64,000 bases of DNA, from assembly GCA_964019415.1 (NCBI GenBank), contig OZ025869.1:4218765-4282764 (forward strand), given 5' to 3'. Numbering within the stretch: position 1 is the first letter of the stretch; every line of letters begins with the position of its first letter. Origin of the DNA: Ianthella basta. Taxonomy: Eukaryota; Porifera; Demospongiae; Verongiida; Ianthellidae. The notes beneath the pieces were generated by a model, which was given only the letters and a program-made list of their open reading frames with translations, made no database searches and had not been told where the DNA came from. The position numbers were made by a program, and so were the translations under genes. Of the stretch, positions 1 to 11,720 are shown piece after piece.

Positions 1-620
1 GCTATCAGTGGACATTATCTATGCTGTTATGTAGTAAATATACTCGTCTACACTTAAGGGAGATGTATTAGGGGAATTTCCCATGGTTGAAGGCCAAGGA
101 ATACATCACATAAATGTGAGTGGATCTGAGAAAAAGTTGATGGGCTCTCTGTTGCACTTTGTTGCACTTCAATAGCTGCTCCCGTTCCCGAGATATGCTC
201 ACTCAAAGTACGAAAATATGCTCAGTGCAATTATGAGAAAATGGCCTGTAACCCTTCCATTATTATATCAGTAAACATGGCGACAGCATAAGTATTATTC
301 CTGGTTTGAAGCGGAGGAAAGGACTAGGGGTTTCAGACTTTACCACAGGTACATATAATGCAGTAATCCGACTTTACCGGAAACATGACTTGTTTGCATG
401 TTTTCGCCCGTAGTGACACTTTATACATAGTGCGAAGTGGTCTCTTTTCTCAAATCCGCTCATATAAATGTGTAGTACGTATCAGCACACATTCTACTAC
501 CATGGAAACCATGCACTAATGAGTGTCTACGGCCTGGAAACACTGTTTCCATTGTAACAGTGCAGCTATATGTCTGTACACATTTGCTACTGAACTACCA
601 CAAAATGTGAGGTGACCTAA
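1..620. other. Intergenic DNA, no gene seen
   Basis: No open frame with recognisable protein similarity, no RNA gene and no clear repeat boundary was found before the fold-back element that starts near 625. Confidence 0.4.
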
Positions 621-624
621 AGCA

Positions 625-1788
625 TGTGCAGTTACACAGTGTAGTTATAACATGAAACCTCTACTTTGGGTGAAAGATGTAGATAACCGCTAAATTTTGA
701 TCGTTAGCACATTTTGAGGGAGAAGCAACAGAGCTACCCACATTCACCCTTTACAGTAGCAGTATTACAGGAAAGGAAGAAGGATGAGACGAAGACCAGC
801 ACTCAATTAGAGTGCTTGTACACAGACCAGCACTCCACTAGAGCTTACACAACAGCATAGCACTCCGCTACAGTGCTTACACAACAATCTTTGCCTAATG
901 AAGTTATTCTCTGTATTCCAGTATTTATCTACAGCAATTCTCAAGTTGGTACTGAGTACGTGTGGAGCGAGCGGAGTGTGGAATCAGAAAACGTTTGTAG
1001 AGTGAAGCAGCACGTCGAATGAGACTGCGTGTTGAGTTACATACAAAGCGCGTACAGTGAGACAGCGCGTGGAGAGAGACCGCGCGTAGTCAGGCGTAGC
1101 TGTTAGGCAGCGCGTGGAGTGAGACAGCGTGTGGAGAGAGGCCACGCGCAGTCAGGCGTAGCTGTTAGGCAGCGCGTGGAGTGAGACAGCGTGTGGAGAG
1201 AGGCCACGCGCAGACTGAGGCTGCGTGTGGAGTTAGGCAGCGCGTGGAGTGAGACAGAGCATGGATTGAGGCTGTGCGATGAGTTAGGTAGCGTGTAGTG
1301 CAGCACATATGGATGCACCCCAACGTACCTTCACTAAATCATACTTTACCAGCTTACAAATGTTTTCTCATTCCACATGCTGCTCGCTACACTCAGTACC
1401 ACTCAGTACCAACTCGATAATTGCTGTAGATAAATACTGGAATACAGAGAATAACTTCATTAGGCAAAGATTGCTGTGTAAGCACTGTAGCGGAGTGCTA
1501 TTCTGTTGTGTAAGCACTCTAGTGGTGTGCTGGTCTGTGTATAAGCACTCTAATTGAGTGCTGGTCTTCGTCTCATCCTTCTTCCTTTCCTGTAATACTG
1601 CTACTGTAAAGGGTGAATGTGGATAGCTCTGTTGCTTCTGTGATTGTGTGAGGTTGGTGTATTTACACGATGACATCACATACTTTCTCCCTCAAAATGT
1701 GTTAACAATCAAAATTTAGCGGTTATCTACACGTTTCACCCAAAGTAGAGGTTTCATGTTATAACTACCCTGTGTAATGTGCAGTTGG
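625..1788. repeat. Large fold-back (inverted repeat) element
   Basis: The left arm (about 625-960) reappears as its reverse complement at about 1395-1788. Shared blocks include the stretch reading GTAGTTATAACATGAAACC on the left (639-660) and its complement at about 1748-1768, and the block carrying CTCTGTATTCCAGTATTTAT (about 911-930). The arms differ by scattered substitutions and small indels, so the copy is not recent. Between the arms lies a GC-rich minisatellite. Open frames inside (1103-1318, 1368-1679) are by-products of the repeat. This resembles foldback or miniature inverted-repeat elements; no transposase is present, and target duplications were not resolved. Confidence 0.75.
1079..1265. 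repeat. 62-base minisatellite in the core of the fold-back
   Basis: About three copies of a 62-base unit. The block AGTCAGGCGTAGCTGTTAGG occurs at 1088 and again at 1150, exactly 62 bases apart; the third copy is degenerate. Sub-blocks of the form GCGYGTGGAGTGAGACAG repeat within the unit, so the array grew by nested duplication. Confidence 0.8.
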
Positions 1789-1789
1789 G

Positions 1790-2930
1790 TTGAAATTTGC
1801 TTGCATGAATCATCATTACATCTCACATTGATGCTTACCTCCCATCTTTGTATGTCGCTACACTCAATCTCTGTCACATGTTGCAGACACAACAACTTCA
1901 CTACTGTACTGAGGGGAGGTCCTTTCAGGTACACCATGCCAAAGTGTTTTTTGAAGGTACCATCTGAGAAGGTAAACATAACAACATGTCAGGCACTCTA
2001 AACATGGCAGACACAGTCTGCAGCTCATGATGACATTCATTGCTCAACACCACACCACAACAGTGGCTAGTGGTACACAGTGTCAGAGCTACTCATGCAA
2101 TCAAAGAGCTCTAAACACCAACACCACCTGTAAATCTATGAATGTTTCTGTAAAACACTCATTAAAACATGAGGATTACCACTCATATGAGCACCCCCCA
2201 AGCTCTCAGCTGAAGGAGCCATACTATACCATGGATACAACTGTGGATGTGTCCACCTCTACACATGTTTCATGTGTAGAGGTGGCTATTGGCTTCAACT
2301 CCATCCCTCCAACGAGTCATACATACTAAGCACTCACACATACACAGAAAGGAAGACATTGTGGATACCTTTCTGACTGTCACCTGTAGAAGCTTCCCTC
2401 TCCAGTGATACTAGTCTGCCCAAGGCAACTTCTAGTTCTCTCCAGGAAGTGTCTAAAACACAGCACAGCACAGCATATGGTTAGTTCAGTACATGGAGGT
2501 GAGTAAAGTGAGGCAACATACTGCTTTATAAAAAAAACTTTCATGCAGTGAAATGCTAGCCATTTTTCACCTCTCCCTCTCTTTCTCACCATGTGTAATT
2601 CACAATGTTGTCTTCCATTTGTTTAAACATGGTGCATAGACCATTTTATCTAAAGCTTGCTTATACACACAATACTAATAGAGCAGTAGCTATGTACAAG
2701 GTCTATGTTTATGAGATGGAAAATTAGAACTCTATCTCTGAAAAAGGAAGGTTTGGCCCATGTATGACAAAGAAATGCTAAGGAACACAGTACCCTGAAA
2801 ATGAACTCATCAAGGTTTCACCACTCTCTCAACACTGCCATACACATAGTATACTTACATACATACACATGTAACACACATCAGTGAGGCAGTGCTTTGT
2901 ACACATACATATATGAAACCATCATGATTA
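1790..2930. other. Intergenic DNA, no gene seen
   Basis: Short open frames on both strands (for example 2027-2329 and 2380-2592) show no domain, no flanking splice signal I trust and no repeat relationship. No function is assigned. Confidence 0.35.
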
Positions 2931-2936
2931 TTATCA

Positions 2937-2995
2937 GAATGATGATGATGGTGGATGGTGGTGGATGGTGGATGGATGATGATGATGATGAACCA
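2937..2995. repeat. (GAT/GGT)n simple repeat
   Basis: Imperfect trinucleotide array of GATGATGGTGGATGG units. It produces the serine/histidine/proline runs seen in overlapping reading frames, which are not genes. Confidence 0.85.
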
Positions 2996-3044
2996 CACAA
3001 CGATGCCAATTTATTTAAATCATTATGCAGCAGAGCACAAAGAT

Positions 3045-3272
3045 ATGATGAATACTGAAAGGGTTGATTCTCCAATACCAGCTTCACAACAGGGTTGAAA
3101 ACCTTGCCGACATTTCAACCAGATGCTCTGGTCTTCTTCAGGGCGAAGATGACCAGAGCATCTGGTCGAAAGGTCAGCAAGGTTTTCAACCCTGTTGTGA
3201 AGCTGGTATTGGAGAACCAACCCTTTCTGATGCCTGAGCCAGCTGAGAAGCCCTCACTTCATGATGAATACT
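3045..3272. mobile_element. Palindromic hammerhead-bearing element, copy 1
   Basis: An element of about 204 bases (3057-3260) is flanked by a perfect 12-base direct repeat, ATGATGAATACT, at 3045-3056 and 3261-3272. Most of it is an inverted repeat: the left arm (3057-3133) is mirrored from about 3149 to 3230, and the right arm carries about 28 extra bases ending CCCTCACTTC. A second copy lies at 40693-40881. The minus strand carries a hammerhead core (separate entry). It sits just downstream of the NACHT exon donor, inside the NLR gene's next intron. The target duplication shows it moved as a unit; it encodes nothing. Confidence 0.82.
3102..3148 (-). ncRNA. Hammerhead ribozyme motif (type I, short stem III)
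   Basis: On the minus strand, in order: stem I 5' side CTTCGCC, core CUGAAGA (complement of 3135-3141), stem II with GACCAG pairing CTGGTT across a short loop, core GAAA, then UGUC and the stem I 3' side GGCAAGG. All core bases are present. Stem III is the minimal AUGU, one transition away from the self-pairing ACGU in the sister copy at 40740-40786, so efficient cleavage would probably need a dimer. The call rests on motif matching by eye. Confidence 0.6.
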
Positions 3273-3281
3273 ATATCTCAC

Positions 3282-4943
3282 CCTTATCTGTTTGGTACAA
3301 TGTCTGCAGTGTCCCACTGGCATAGACTGGCACCAGCAAGCGATAGATTTCTGCAGAACCTGTACTACTCTTAATGGTGAGGTGTTTCAATGAGGGGAGC
3401 ACACAGAGGCAATAGCCGTAGGCTGTGGAGTCATAAGCAGTCTCGGGCCTCACATCTACCTCTTCTCCTACAATACGTGGCATCAGGCGGTGAACCAATG
3501 AAATGTCTTGGGTCTCATAAAGGCAGTGCATCTGAAAGTCTACCGGATATGAGTTTATCCACTTTTGAAGGCAGTCAAAGTGCTCTAATTTAGTCAATCC
3601 ACAATAAAAGCGCCACACCTGTGCCATGTGGGGCTCACCAAGATACCTGGCCCAGATCTCACACTGCCTGTCTGTTGTCAGGAGAGACACATAAATAGCA
3701 GCAAGGAATTCCTGTACAGTCAAGTGGATGAAAAAGAAGCTTTCAATGGCACCTTTCCTGGACTTTGGGTCACATCGAATAGGCCTAGCTGTTAAAACAC
3801 CGCACCCTCTCTTGCGGTCTGAGAAGCGCTCACCAAGACCCTGGAGATCACCTGAATCAAAGACTATTTTATGGCTCTGAATGCAGTTATAAGCAATTTC
3901 CCCAAGTTTATAGATATCATGCTCCTTTGGAAGATCCAGGATGGAATCCAGTTCAGACAAGTCTTCGTTGTACTTGAGGACGTTCACACAGAGGTAGTCA
4001 TTGTAGATTTGTGTCAACGTTGGTGGAAGGTCCTCTCTAAATAGAAACACTTGACAAATGATGGACAGTACAACAGGGATTGAACAGATACCTCTAATCT
4101 GTGGGACAGCACCTATCTTCTTGACAAATATGCCAAACAGGTCTGGTTGCCCTTGATCAGAGAAATATTGCTTTGCATATATCCTGATCTGGTCCTGAGT
4201 GAAACCAAGCACCTCGATATTAATTAGACTGACTTGGCTACGAGACTTCTGCATTTGGCGGTAGATCTCACTTGTTACAATGGAGCGAGATGTTAGAATA
4301 ACATCACAGTGTCGTAGAAGGGAATCACGATTGTGCGATAGAAGGTTTACAAGGAAGTCAGACTGTCGAAGGTGAGGAGGTAGCTCATCAAATCCATCCA
4401 GGATGAAGAGCACACCTCTCCCTAGGTTGCTATATATTGCCTCAGACAATTTCTCAAGTGAAACATCATGTGTCATCATTCCTTGGAACAGCTGCAGAAT
4501 GTCCACTAATTTGAAATCCTTCTTAAAGTGAAGCAAGTCTCTCAATTCAACTAACATAACTGCAATGTAATCATGGCAACCGGGGGGTTTACAAATGTCT
4601 TGGCAAGTTTTTCGCGCCAATGTACTTTTACCTGCACCAGGAGCACCGCTAATGATTACAAGTTTATGCTTCTTCACTAATCCCGGGATTGCCTCACACT
4701 CTACCCTACCAGTCTGGTAAGTGTATACGCTATCGGCACCTTCCCTCACAGCTTCAACGAACATCTTCTGGGCATTCTGAGCACTTAAGTGGAAACGAGC
4801 AAGGGCTAAGTTAACGAATGGTAAAGCCTGATCAGCAGGGAGCCACTCATCCTCAACTACCTTCATGTTCATATAGAATTCCACAAGGCAACTGGAAAAG
4901 GAGTCTACCTGCTTTCTTACTCCTACTCCCCTTCCCTCCTCAA
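3282..4943 (-). CDS. NLR receptor, NACHT NTPase exon
   Basis: Third visible exon of a minus-strand NLR gene. NLRs are cytoplasmic pattern-recognition receptors that oligomerise through the NACHT ATPase. Counting residues from the ATG at 4974 (ten codons upstream of the exon): Walker A GAPGAGKST at 110-118, Walker B LFILDGFDELP at 189-199, sensor-type LTSR at 227-230, and the FIHLTVQEFLAA block typical of the NACHT winged-helix/HD2 region near 414-425. I do not take the upstream ATG as the start: CTAAC, a pyrimidine run and TGCAG lie just before 4943, a good branch point and acceptor. The exon starts in phase 1 and ends at AAGG|GTGAGA (3282), again phase 1. No leucine-rich repeats are seen; they would be further left, possibly outside the window. 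Confidence 0.9.
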
Positions 4944-4974
4944 CTGCAGAGTACAATGTTAGAAAGAGAGACAT

Positions 4975-5640
4975 GCAAGTGTGTAATCAGCTCATCAAGT
5001 ACACTGCAAATTACGAACATTCAATAGTTACTGCAAGAGTCAATGCAAGTCACAACTAGCCTCAAAATGGTGCATGGTAACTGTAATATTTGAACAGATT
5101 AGGCCATCTGCTGACAGCATCGAGTAGATCAGAGTTTAAGGTGACTCATTAATGTTTCAGCTCATCTTTGGCTGCCATTAATCAAACTGTGTGGTCAGAA
5201 GTGGCTGTGTATGTGTCAAGACTAACCACAAACTCCATGTCCACATGAATCAACAATGGTATAATAGTGCTTCAATGCAGGAGTAATTAACTGGATGATT
5301 TGGTTCCTACTTATCTGACTTCATTCAGTAGCTCAGGCAGTTATCCAGCCTAGGAAAACTTTACACATGTCAAACATGTCTTATGTGAACAATGCGGAAT
5401 GCCCGCGGCCAATTTTTTAACCTTGCATATTGGCTTATGTTGCCTGCAACTTTCATTAGATCAAAGTCGAACAAATACCAGATGAAAGAATAGATGCTGC
5501 TCTCTAATTCTACATACGATATCCATGGTACCATACTACACTGAACAATTAATATGCACACCTAACAAAGCCGTCAAAACAGTGGAAATATAATTCTGTC
5601 TGTCAGATAAACATCTGAAAGGAAAACAGTGAACAAAAAC
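4975..5640. other. Intron sequence of the NLR gene, nothing recognised
   Basis: This lies between the NACHT and CARD exons of the model. No conserved frame or repeat boundary was seen. Confidence 0.35.
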
Positions 5641-8130
5641 CTGTTTATAAACACACACTCTCAGTGGAACAAGTGGACCGAACCGAAGCTTCTTCTACAG
5701 CTAGTGGGACATCAGGAGGGGGAGGACGAGGGAGAGCATTCCAAGAGTGGAATCTTATTGAAGATAAGGACCACAGAGAGTACACCAAGGTTGGCCGCTC
5801 AGGACTTCCAGCACACCAGACAGACGGAATCAGAAAAGTCACTGACTTCATTTGCCGCCTGGAATGTTGCTCCAGGCGGCAAATGAAGTCAGTGACAAGT
5901 CAGCCTCAAAGAGCAGACGAATACCTCCATGTTGCCCGTGTGTACTCCAGTGAGCAAGCTGAGCTGAGACAGGAGTGTCTACGGAAGCTGTTTGTGGAGG
6001 AGCTTGAACACCTGCCGGTGTATGAGAAGGACCAGCATGTTGTTGGATCGCCATGATACCTTCTGCCTAGAGGAAGATGAGAGAGGTGAGACTGACCTTG
6101 TTCAATTTGTCATTGACCTGCAGGTTGTAAGCCACTGAGCCAACCCCTGAGACGTGCCCCATTTGAAGTTCGGCAGGAGATCAGCCAGCAGCTGTAGAAG
6201 ATACTAAAAATGGGAGTCATCCAGCCATCTAAGAGCCCTTGGGCCACCCCCATGGTAGTTGTTTGCAAGATAGATGGTTCTCTCGGGTTTTGCGTGGACT
6301 ACAGAAAGTTGAATTCTGCGACCAAGCCTGATGTTTCCCCATGCCAAGGATAGATGACATGCTGGACCAGCTGGGGAAATTGAAGTACTTCACCACACTT
6401 GACCTAGCATCCAGGTACTGGCAGATCAGGGTGGATCCTGATAGCCAGGAGAAGACTGCCTTTGTCGCTCCACAAGGACTGTATGAGTTCCTGGTCATGC
6501 CATTTTGACTTATGAATGCACCTGCGACCTTTCAACGGGTGAGGCAGAAGTTACTCACCAGATTGAATCTGGCCAATGGACCAGACTTCGTCTTGGCGTA
6601 TGTGGATGACGTGCTCATCTTCTCAGAGACCCTGGAGGAGCGCACATGTAGCATCTCCGTGGAGGAGCACATCCAGCATCTCAGGCTTGACAAGATCAAA
6701 GAAGCTGAAACCTTCCAAGTGCAGCTTTGTGCGAGGAAGTGTGGACTACCTGGTTCATGTCATCACTTCAGAAGGTCTGAGCCCCAACCCAGTGAGGATT
6801 GATGCTGTTCAATCTATCCCAGCTCCGACCAAAATCAAGGAGTTGCGTCAGTTTCTGGGGCTAGCATTGTATTACAGGAGATTTGTCCCTACCTTTGTGA
6901 GAGTGGCTGCACCCCCACACACTCTCACAAGGAAGTCAGCCCCCTTTACTTAAGTAGACAAGCAGTTGTCAAGCAGCCTTTGACCAGCTCAGGAGCAGGC
7001 TGGTAATGGCCCCAGTCTTGGCTTATCCCGACTTCAAGAGAGACTTCATTCTGGAGACACATGTGAGCATCAATGGACTCAGTGCAGTCTTGTCCCAAAC
7101 CCAAGAGGATGGAAAAGTGCACCCAGTAGCTTATGCTAGCAGAGCCTTGTCTTGGACGGAGAAGAACTATGCCATTACTGAACTGAAGACCCTAGCTGTG
7201 GTATGGGCAGTCACTCATTTTCAATATTACCTGTATGGTCACCATGGATCTTCAAGCACCCCAATGGTAAGCATGCCCAGTGGTGGAGCAAGGTCTTCAG
7301 CAGAGGGATCAAGAAGGTGGAGATTGTGTACCGACCTGACAAGGAGAATGCTAATGCTGATGCCTTGTCATGCCAACCCTATCTGGATGCACCACAGCAG
7401 GGGATTGCTGAGTCTGAGGTCCAGGTTGCTGCAGTCAGATATGGGCCACCTATGCCACTGACCGTGGAAGAGCTACTCCAGCAGAAACAACTGTTGTCAC
7501 CAGAACCCGAAGCTGGTCAGCTAGACTCTTACACTGTGGAGCAGAGGAATAATCCTAGCCTGCTTTTGTTTATTCAATACTTGATGGAGAGGAAACTGCC
7601 TGAAAGCTCTCAAGAATTCTGTGCCCTTGCTTACAAGGCAGTGCATTTCACCGTCATGGATAAAATTCTGTATCCTGTGGACCCCAGACAGCCTAGCCTT
7701 CAACAGGTTGTAGTGCCAACACATCTGCAGAAGAGTGTTCTGGAGGAGTACCATGGGGGTAGAATGGCAGAACATTTCTCAGGTCCGCGTTTGTTCAAGA
7801 CTGTGGCATGTATCTGGCATCATTAACCAGTGCCCGATCATGGGCCACCAACCACGCGCACAGAGCTCAAAAGTGGTACAAGGGCCAACATGACAAGCAA
7901 GTTCACGTATCCGAATGCTGAGTAGGAGATTGGGTCCTGTTTCGCTTTCCACACGAGGAGACTGGTGCAAACAGGAAGCTTGCTCAGCCCTGGCATGGTC
8001 CCTACCGGGTGATGTTAGTTGATGGACCTCAAAGATTGCAAGGATTGCCAAGAAAGTGACATTCGCAGCTTTAATGGAACCATATCTGCAGGACCACCTG
8101 GTGTCGCTCAGTATTTTCGGCTGCACTTGC
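5640..8130 (+). pseudogene. Ty3/gypsy retrotransposon remnant (pol)
   Basis: Broken pol gene of a Ty3/gypsy-type element, antisense to the NLR gene and inside its intron. Reverse transcriptase fragments start near 6229 with WATPMVVV and VDYRKLN, continue with TTLDLASRYWQI and the YVDD active site near 6599-6610, then the LRQFLGL block near 6845. RNase H-like sequence (YASRALSWTEKNYAITE) follows at about 7125-7180. The HHCC zinc-binding part of the integrase lies near 7690-7826, but the integrase catalytic core is missing: after position 7826 the sequence jumps to the post-integrase region (GDWVLFRF, WHGPYRV) near 7930-8010. Several frameshifts and stops break it. No LTR pair was found. It cannot encode a working element. 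Confidence 0.88.
5838..5896. repeat. Perfect 26-base inverted repeat
   Basis: Positions 5838-5863 and 5871-5896 are exact reverse complements around a 7-base spacer (ATGTTGC). The arm begins GTCACTGACTTCATTTGCCG. It lies inside the degenerate 5' part of the gypsy remnant. Confidence 0.95.
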
Positions 8131-8334
8131 TTGTGTTGCCCAAGTCAGCTTGCCTGTTGAGAAATAAACTGTGTGGGACAGAACTTGAGAGAAATACATA
8201 CATTCTCTCTAATAGAGTAAAGAAATCGGAAGCTGCAGTGATTTTCTTACAGGTGTCAACCAGCACAAGGTTAAGTCAATGAGCACAACAATGAAAATAA
8301 ACAGCCTTAGGATTCTTCTCCAAGATTTGGGTGC

Positions 8335-8583
8335 TTACACCAGTGCAACGGCCACTGATGCACCATCATAGCACTGACTGATGCAATCCCTAATATCCAG
8401 CTGCAGGTGATCAAGCACTCCAACTATGTACTCTGTGAGTGCTTGTGCATTCAGTTCCTGTGCATGCGTGAAGCCAACAAATCGCTCATGGATTGCACCT
8501 TTATAAACATAGCGCAAGACAATGGAAAGCTGCACAGGGTAGTTATACCTGGAAACCACTAAATTTGCACCTTTTTGAAACAT
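8335..8583 (-). pseudogene. hAT-family transposase fragment
   Basis: An 82-codon stretch resembles the middle of hAT-type transposases of the zinc-finger MYM/DUF4371 group: the blocks RYVYKGAIHERFVGF, LTEYIVGVL and ISQCYDGASV follow in the order usual for that family. The flanking N- and C-terminal regions are absent, so this is a fragment. It lies in the NLR intron in the same orientation as the gene. Assignment is by recall of family motifs. Confidence 0.6.
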
Positions 8584-8589
8584 TTTATT

Positions 8590-9085
8590 TTCGCTCTCTG
8601 AATGACTCTACGAAAAACGAATAGCAGAAGAAGGAAGTATGATCTTAGCTTTATCAGAAAAGTCAATCAGCGCAACGGAGAAAGCTTGGATAAAATGTTT
8701 GAAGGTGTTGAAAATGGCATACTCGCCAACATTCGGAGCAAAACCGGCATATCTAGATGACGCCTGAAACACACGTAGTTGCGCTGGTTAGGTGTAGGGA
8801 TATGTAAAGTTTTAGAATCGACTGAGAACTGGGCATAAGAAAACACCTTCTTGGTAGTAATTTTGTCACAATTTGCACATTCAAATGCTATTTTCTTGAA
8901 AAGAGACTACAGTACACTTCTATTCTCAGTCGAATATGAAGGTATATTTACTACTTAACTTGATGATGTGCAGCACACTCACCAAGAAGGGTTCTAAGTA
9001 TGCCAGTTTTTATACAAAATTTCCTGAACAACATACCGGCCATTGTGATGACGTCAACAAACATCACTAAACATTATCGAATAGC
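8590..9085. other. Unassigned intronic DNA
   Basis: No open frame or repeat relationship was recognised here. Confidence 0.3.
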
Positions 9086-9087
9086 AA

Positions 9088-9760
9088 TGTTTGAAAGGTT
9101 AATCACTGGATATTACGCCTGACCTACCAGCTACACTAGTATTGGTGTCTCAGTTGGCAGGGGGGCATGAAGCCCTATTGGTTGGCAACCAGTGATCGCA
9201 TCCCCCAGTCATCCAACAAAGATGGAAGAGCCACAGACAGCTGTTTCGCCCTAATTGGGTTAATGGTTAATGGTTGGATGACTGGCTGCTTCTGTATCCA
9301 CCACAAGTTAAACACTTGTGGTTTCAACAGAAACAGACAAGGGAGGCTACAGTCATCACGACTGAGGCATTGTCACGACTGAGGCATTGTCAAAGGGGAA
9401 CCGCTTTTGCAGTTAGCCACTGCGAGGCAATAGATTGAAAGGTTAATCACTGGATATTATGCCTGACCTACCAACTACACCAGTATTGGTGTCTCAGTTG
9501 GCAGGGGGGCACGAAGCCCTATTGGTTGGCAACCAGTGATCGCCTCCCCCCGTCATCCAACATTAACCATCAGTACGCCACACTGATGAGCCCCAATTAG
9601 GGCGAAACAGCTGTCTGTGGCTCTTCCATCTTTGTTGGATGACTGGGGGAGGCGATCACTGGTTGCCAACCAATAGGGCTTCGTGCCCCCCTGCCAACTG
9701 AGACACCAATACTGGTGTAGCTGGTAGGTCAGGCGTAATATCCAGTGATTAACCAGGAGC
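9088..9760. repeat. Three-part inverted/direct repeat enclosing a hammerhead
   Basis: A block beginning GAAAGGTTAATCACTGGAT and running through CAGTTGGCAGGGGGGC and ATTGGTTGGCAACCAGTGATCG occurs at about 9091-9215 (+), again at about 9438-9560 (+), and inverted at about 9632-9756. The second and third copies face each other across a complete hammerhead motif. The first copy is followed by a fragment of the same centre on the opposite strand (about 9225-9270) that has lost the CUGANGA half. The arrangement resembles the inverted partial dimers typical of hammerhead-containing Penelope-like insertions. Confidence 0.75.
9577..9621 (+). ncRNA. Hammerhead ribozyme, complete core
   Basis: Stem I GCCACA (9577-9582) pairs perfectly with TGTGGC (9616-9621). 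Core CUGAUGA is at 9583-9589. Stem II GCCC (9590-9593) pairs GGGC (9600-9603) across a 6-base loop. Core GAAA is at 9604-9607. Stem III is the self-complementary ACAGCUGU (9607-9614), which can fold with a tiny loop or pair with a second copy. The cleavage triplet GUC ends at 9615, so scission is expected after 9615. Every conserved catalytic position is intact. The motif sits at the centre of a large hairpin. Confidence 0.85.
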
Positions 9761-9764
9761 CAGC

Positions 9765-11040
9765 TCAAAGGGGCCATCATGAGTCAGTTCTGTTTAATTT
9801 GGAGGGCAATACAAGACACTTGACCTTGCAGAAGGTGATTCATGGTGGACGAGGAGTCAGCTGCGTGCAACTCTGTAGCTAACTGCAACTGCAGTGCCTA
9901 TAGCTATCACTCAGTAGCCAGGTTTGGAAGTGCTTTGCATCAGAAGCACTGGCATCAGAAGCACCTGCGTTCGGCGCCGGAGCAGAGGAGGGCACCAAAG
10001 GTACCCTTCTCTGCTAGTACTTGCAATTGTTCTGTATAACAGACTTTCTTTGACTGTATAATTGCACTGCTATTGATGCATCTCTTGCATGTCACATCCA
10101 GCCTAACTAACATCAATGTGTTACCTAGACGTTGTAGGCATTGTACACAGAAATTAAACATTAAGTATGCACAACATGCTACAGTACATATTAAAACGTT
10201 GACGGTGAACAGGCGTGGTAAGTAAGTACGTGAAGATACTGTACGGTAATTTTCGATTTCGCTATGAGTATAGTACGGCATCATAACTGGACATGTATGG
10301 ACAAACAAAGCGATACGTATGGGCAATCAAATAAAAAGCAAACAAGTGCTAATATGCATTTTTACCAAATGCTTACTCAGCTATATAGTAGATGGTGGTT
10401 TCCCCCTGAGAAGGTATGATATTATTGCCTTATCAAGAGCTCTTGTTAGCAACAGTATATCATCTTTGCAGCTGAAGGATGAGTCTACAGTATGCGTTGA
10501 AAGCTACGCTGAAGCAACAGATGACCATGCACTCATATGACTACTGGGCCAGTCGTGGCGTGGAGCCTGCCTCCATTTTATACACTGACGCCACCCTGAA
10601 ATGGAGTAGAGAATGAAAATGGAGGCAAGAATCGAGTCAACTAGGGCCAACGAGAGCTGTGTGAGCGTTGTATCCCTGTCCAAGTTCTGCTAGATCTGTA
10701 AACACACTGACAAGCATTGAAGAACCAGAGAAAGACAGAAGCCAACACCACTCAGAATAAAAGCTGGAGAACTAAAGCGGGTAAGTAACACCTTTGCAGG
10801 TCAATCGATGCAGATTTCTAGCGATTTACATCTTCAGTTTTTGGTATACACTCCTAGGGTAGGACGGATTTCATACGGTATGGGTGGTATGGGTGGGGTA
10901 TGCAGTACATACGGGTGTACTTTAGAAACGTACAGATGCAAAAGGGTACAGGTACGGCATACGTACACCTGTGGAACGTCAACTTTGTCAAAGGATGTAC
11001 TGTATATAACGTTCATCTACTACAAGAGCTATTTCCTTTA
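9765..11040. other. Unassigned intronic DNA
   Basis: Small open frames (for example 9955-10326 and 10319-10540) carry no recognisable motif. The only obvious structure is a weak inverted repeat around 10573-10617. Confidence 0.3.
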
Positions 11041-11041
11041 C

Positions 11042-11357
11042 CTCTCTTGAACTGCTCTGCTACCCTCTCCAGCTCATCTGCCCAGACCACCTGGTTGCTG
11101 TCTCGCAGTATCTTGCAGAACTTCCTAAAATCTTCATTTTCTTTCTTACGCAGTGTCTCAATGACCTTGTCCACCTGGGCAATGCTGTAGGGTAACTGTC
11201 TTACCATCTCTGCTTCATATTCACTCATAAACCCACCCGCTGCCTTTTCTAGTTTATCGCTGAGGCCTGTGTTCATTAAAACATTAAGTTTTAGCTTTTC
11301 TCTCAAGAAGAGCAATGCGTCATTGTTCCATGAACTAAGTGGACATGTGCCACCACC
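11042..11357 (-). CDS. NLR receptor, CARD exon
   Basis: A death-fold adaptor domain of about 95 residues, best matched to CARD: the blocks LREKLKLNVLM, QLPYSIAQVDKVIETL and EDFRKFCKILRDSNQVVWADELERV follow the six-helix pattern with the aromatic-rich FRKFCKIL helix. CARDs bind other CARDs to recruit signalling partners. The exon begins after an acceptor ending CTATCTCAG (phase 1) and ends at AGAG|GTAAAG (phase 1). These phases match both the 2A exon upstream and the NACHT exon downstream on the same strand, so I assign all three to one gene. Death domain or DED are alternatives. The intron to NACHT is about 6.1 kb. Confidence 0.68.
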
Positions 11358-11359
11358 TG

Positions 11360-11718
11360 AGATAGTATACAGACAAAGGGAAAGAGGACAAACTCGCTAA
11401 CTGGCAGTCCATATAGGCAAAATTATGGTTTTCCACAACATACACTGGACAGTGCCTGCATAGTGATACTAACAAAACCATGCATATGCATGCACCACAT
11501 TACGTATATATAAATACCTCATACTACAGTGCTCCACTCCTAAAGAGTGAACTATTTGAATAACTTAGGGGTGCAGTCAATTTGCATGAAAGTAACACTC
11601 GAGTACATCATTTCGAGTGTCTTTCGACACATTTCCGCTATAACTTTTACACAGACGAATGCATGAAGGCAAAAATGGCTATTCCCATACTTAGGCGTTT
11701 AGAATAAGACACCATTTT
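11360..11718. other. Unassigned intronic DNA
   Basis: No gene or repeat was recognised between the CARD exon and the TA element. Confidence 0.3.
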
Positions 11719-11720
11719 TA

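Noticed and set aside
3095..3325. Plus-strand 76-codon frame over the first hammerhead element
   Set aside because: It is a translation of the palindromic mobile element and is repeated in the second copy; not a gene.
4944..4974. ATG at 4974 as the start of the NACHT protein
   Set aside because: The first ten codons coincide with a branch point, pyrimidine tract and AG acceptor, so they are intronic.
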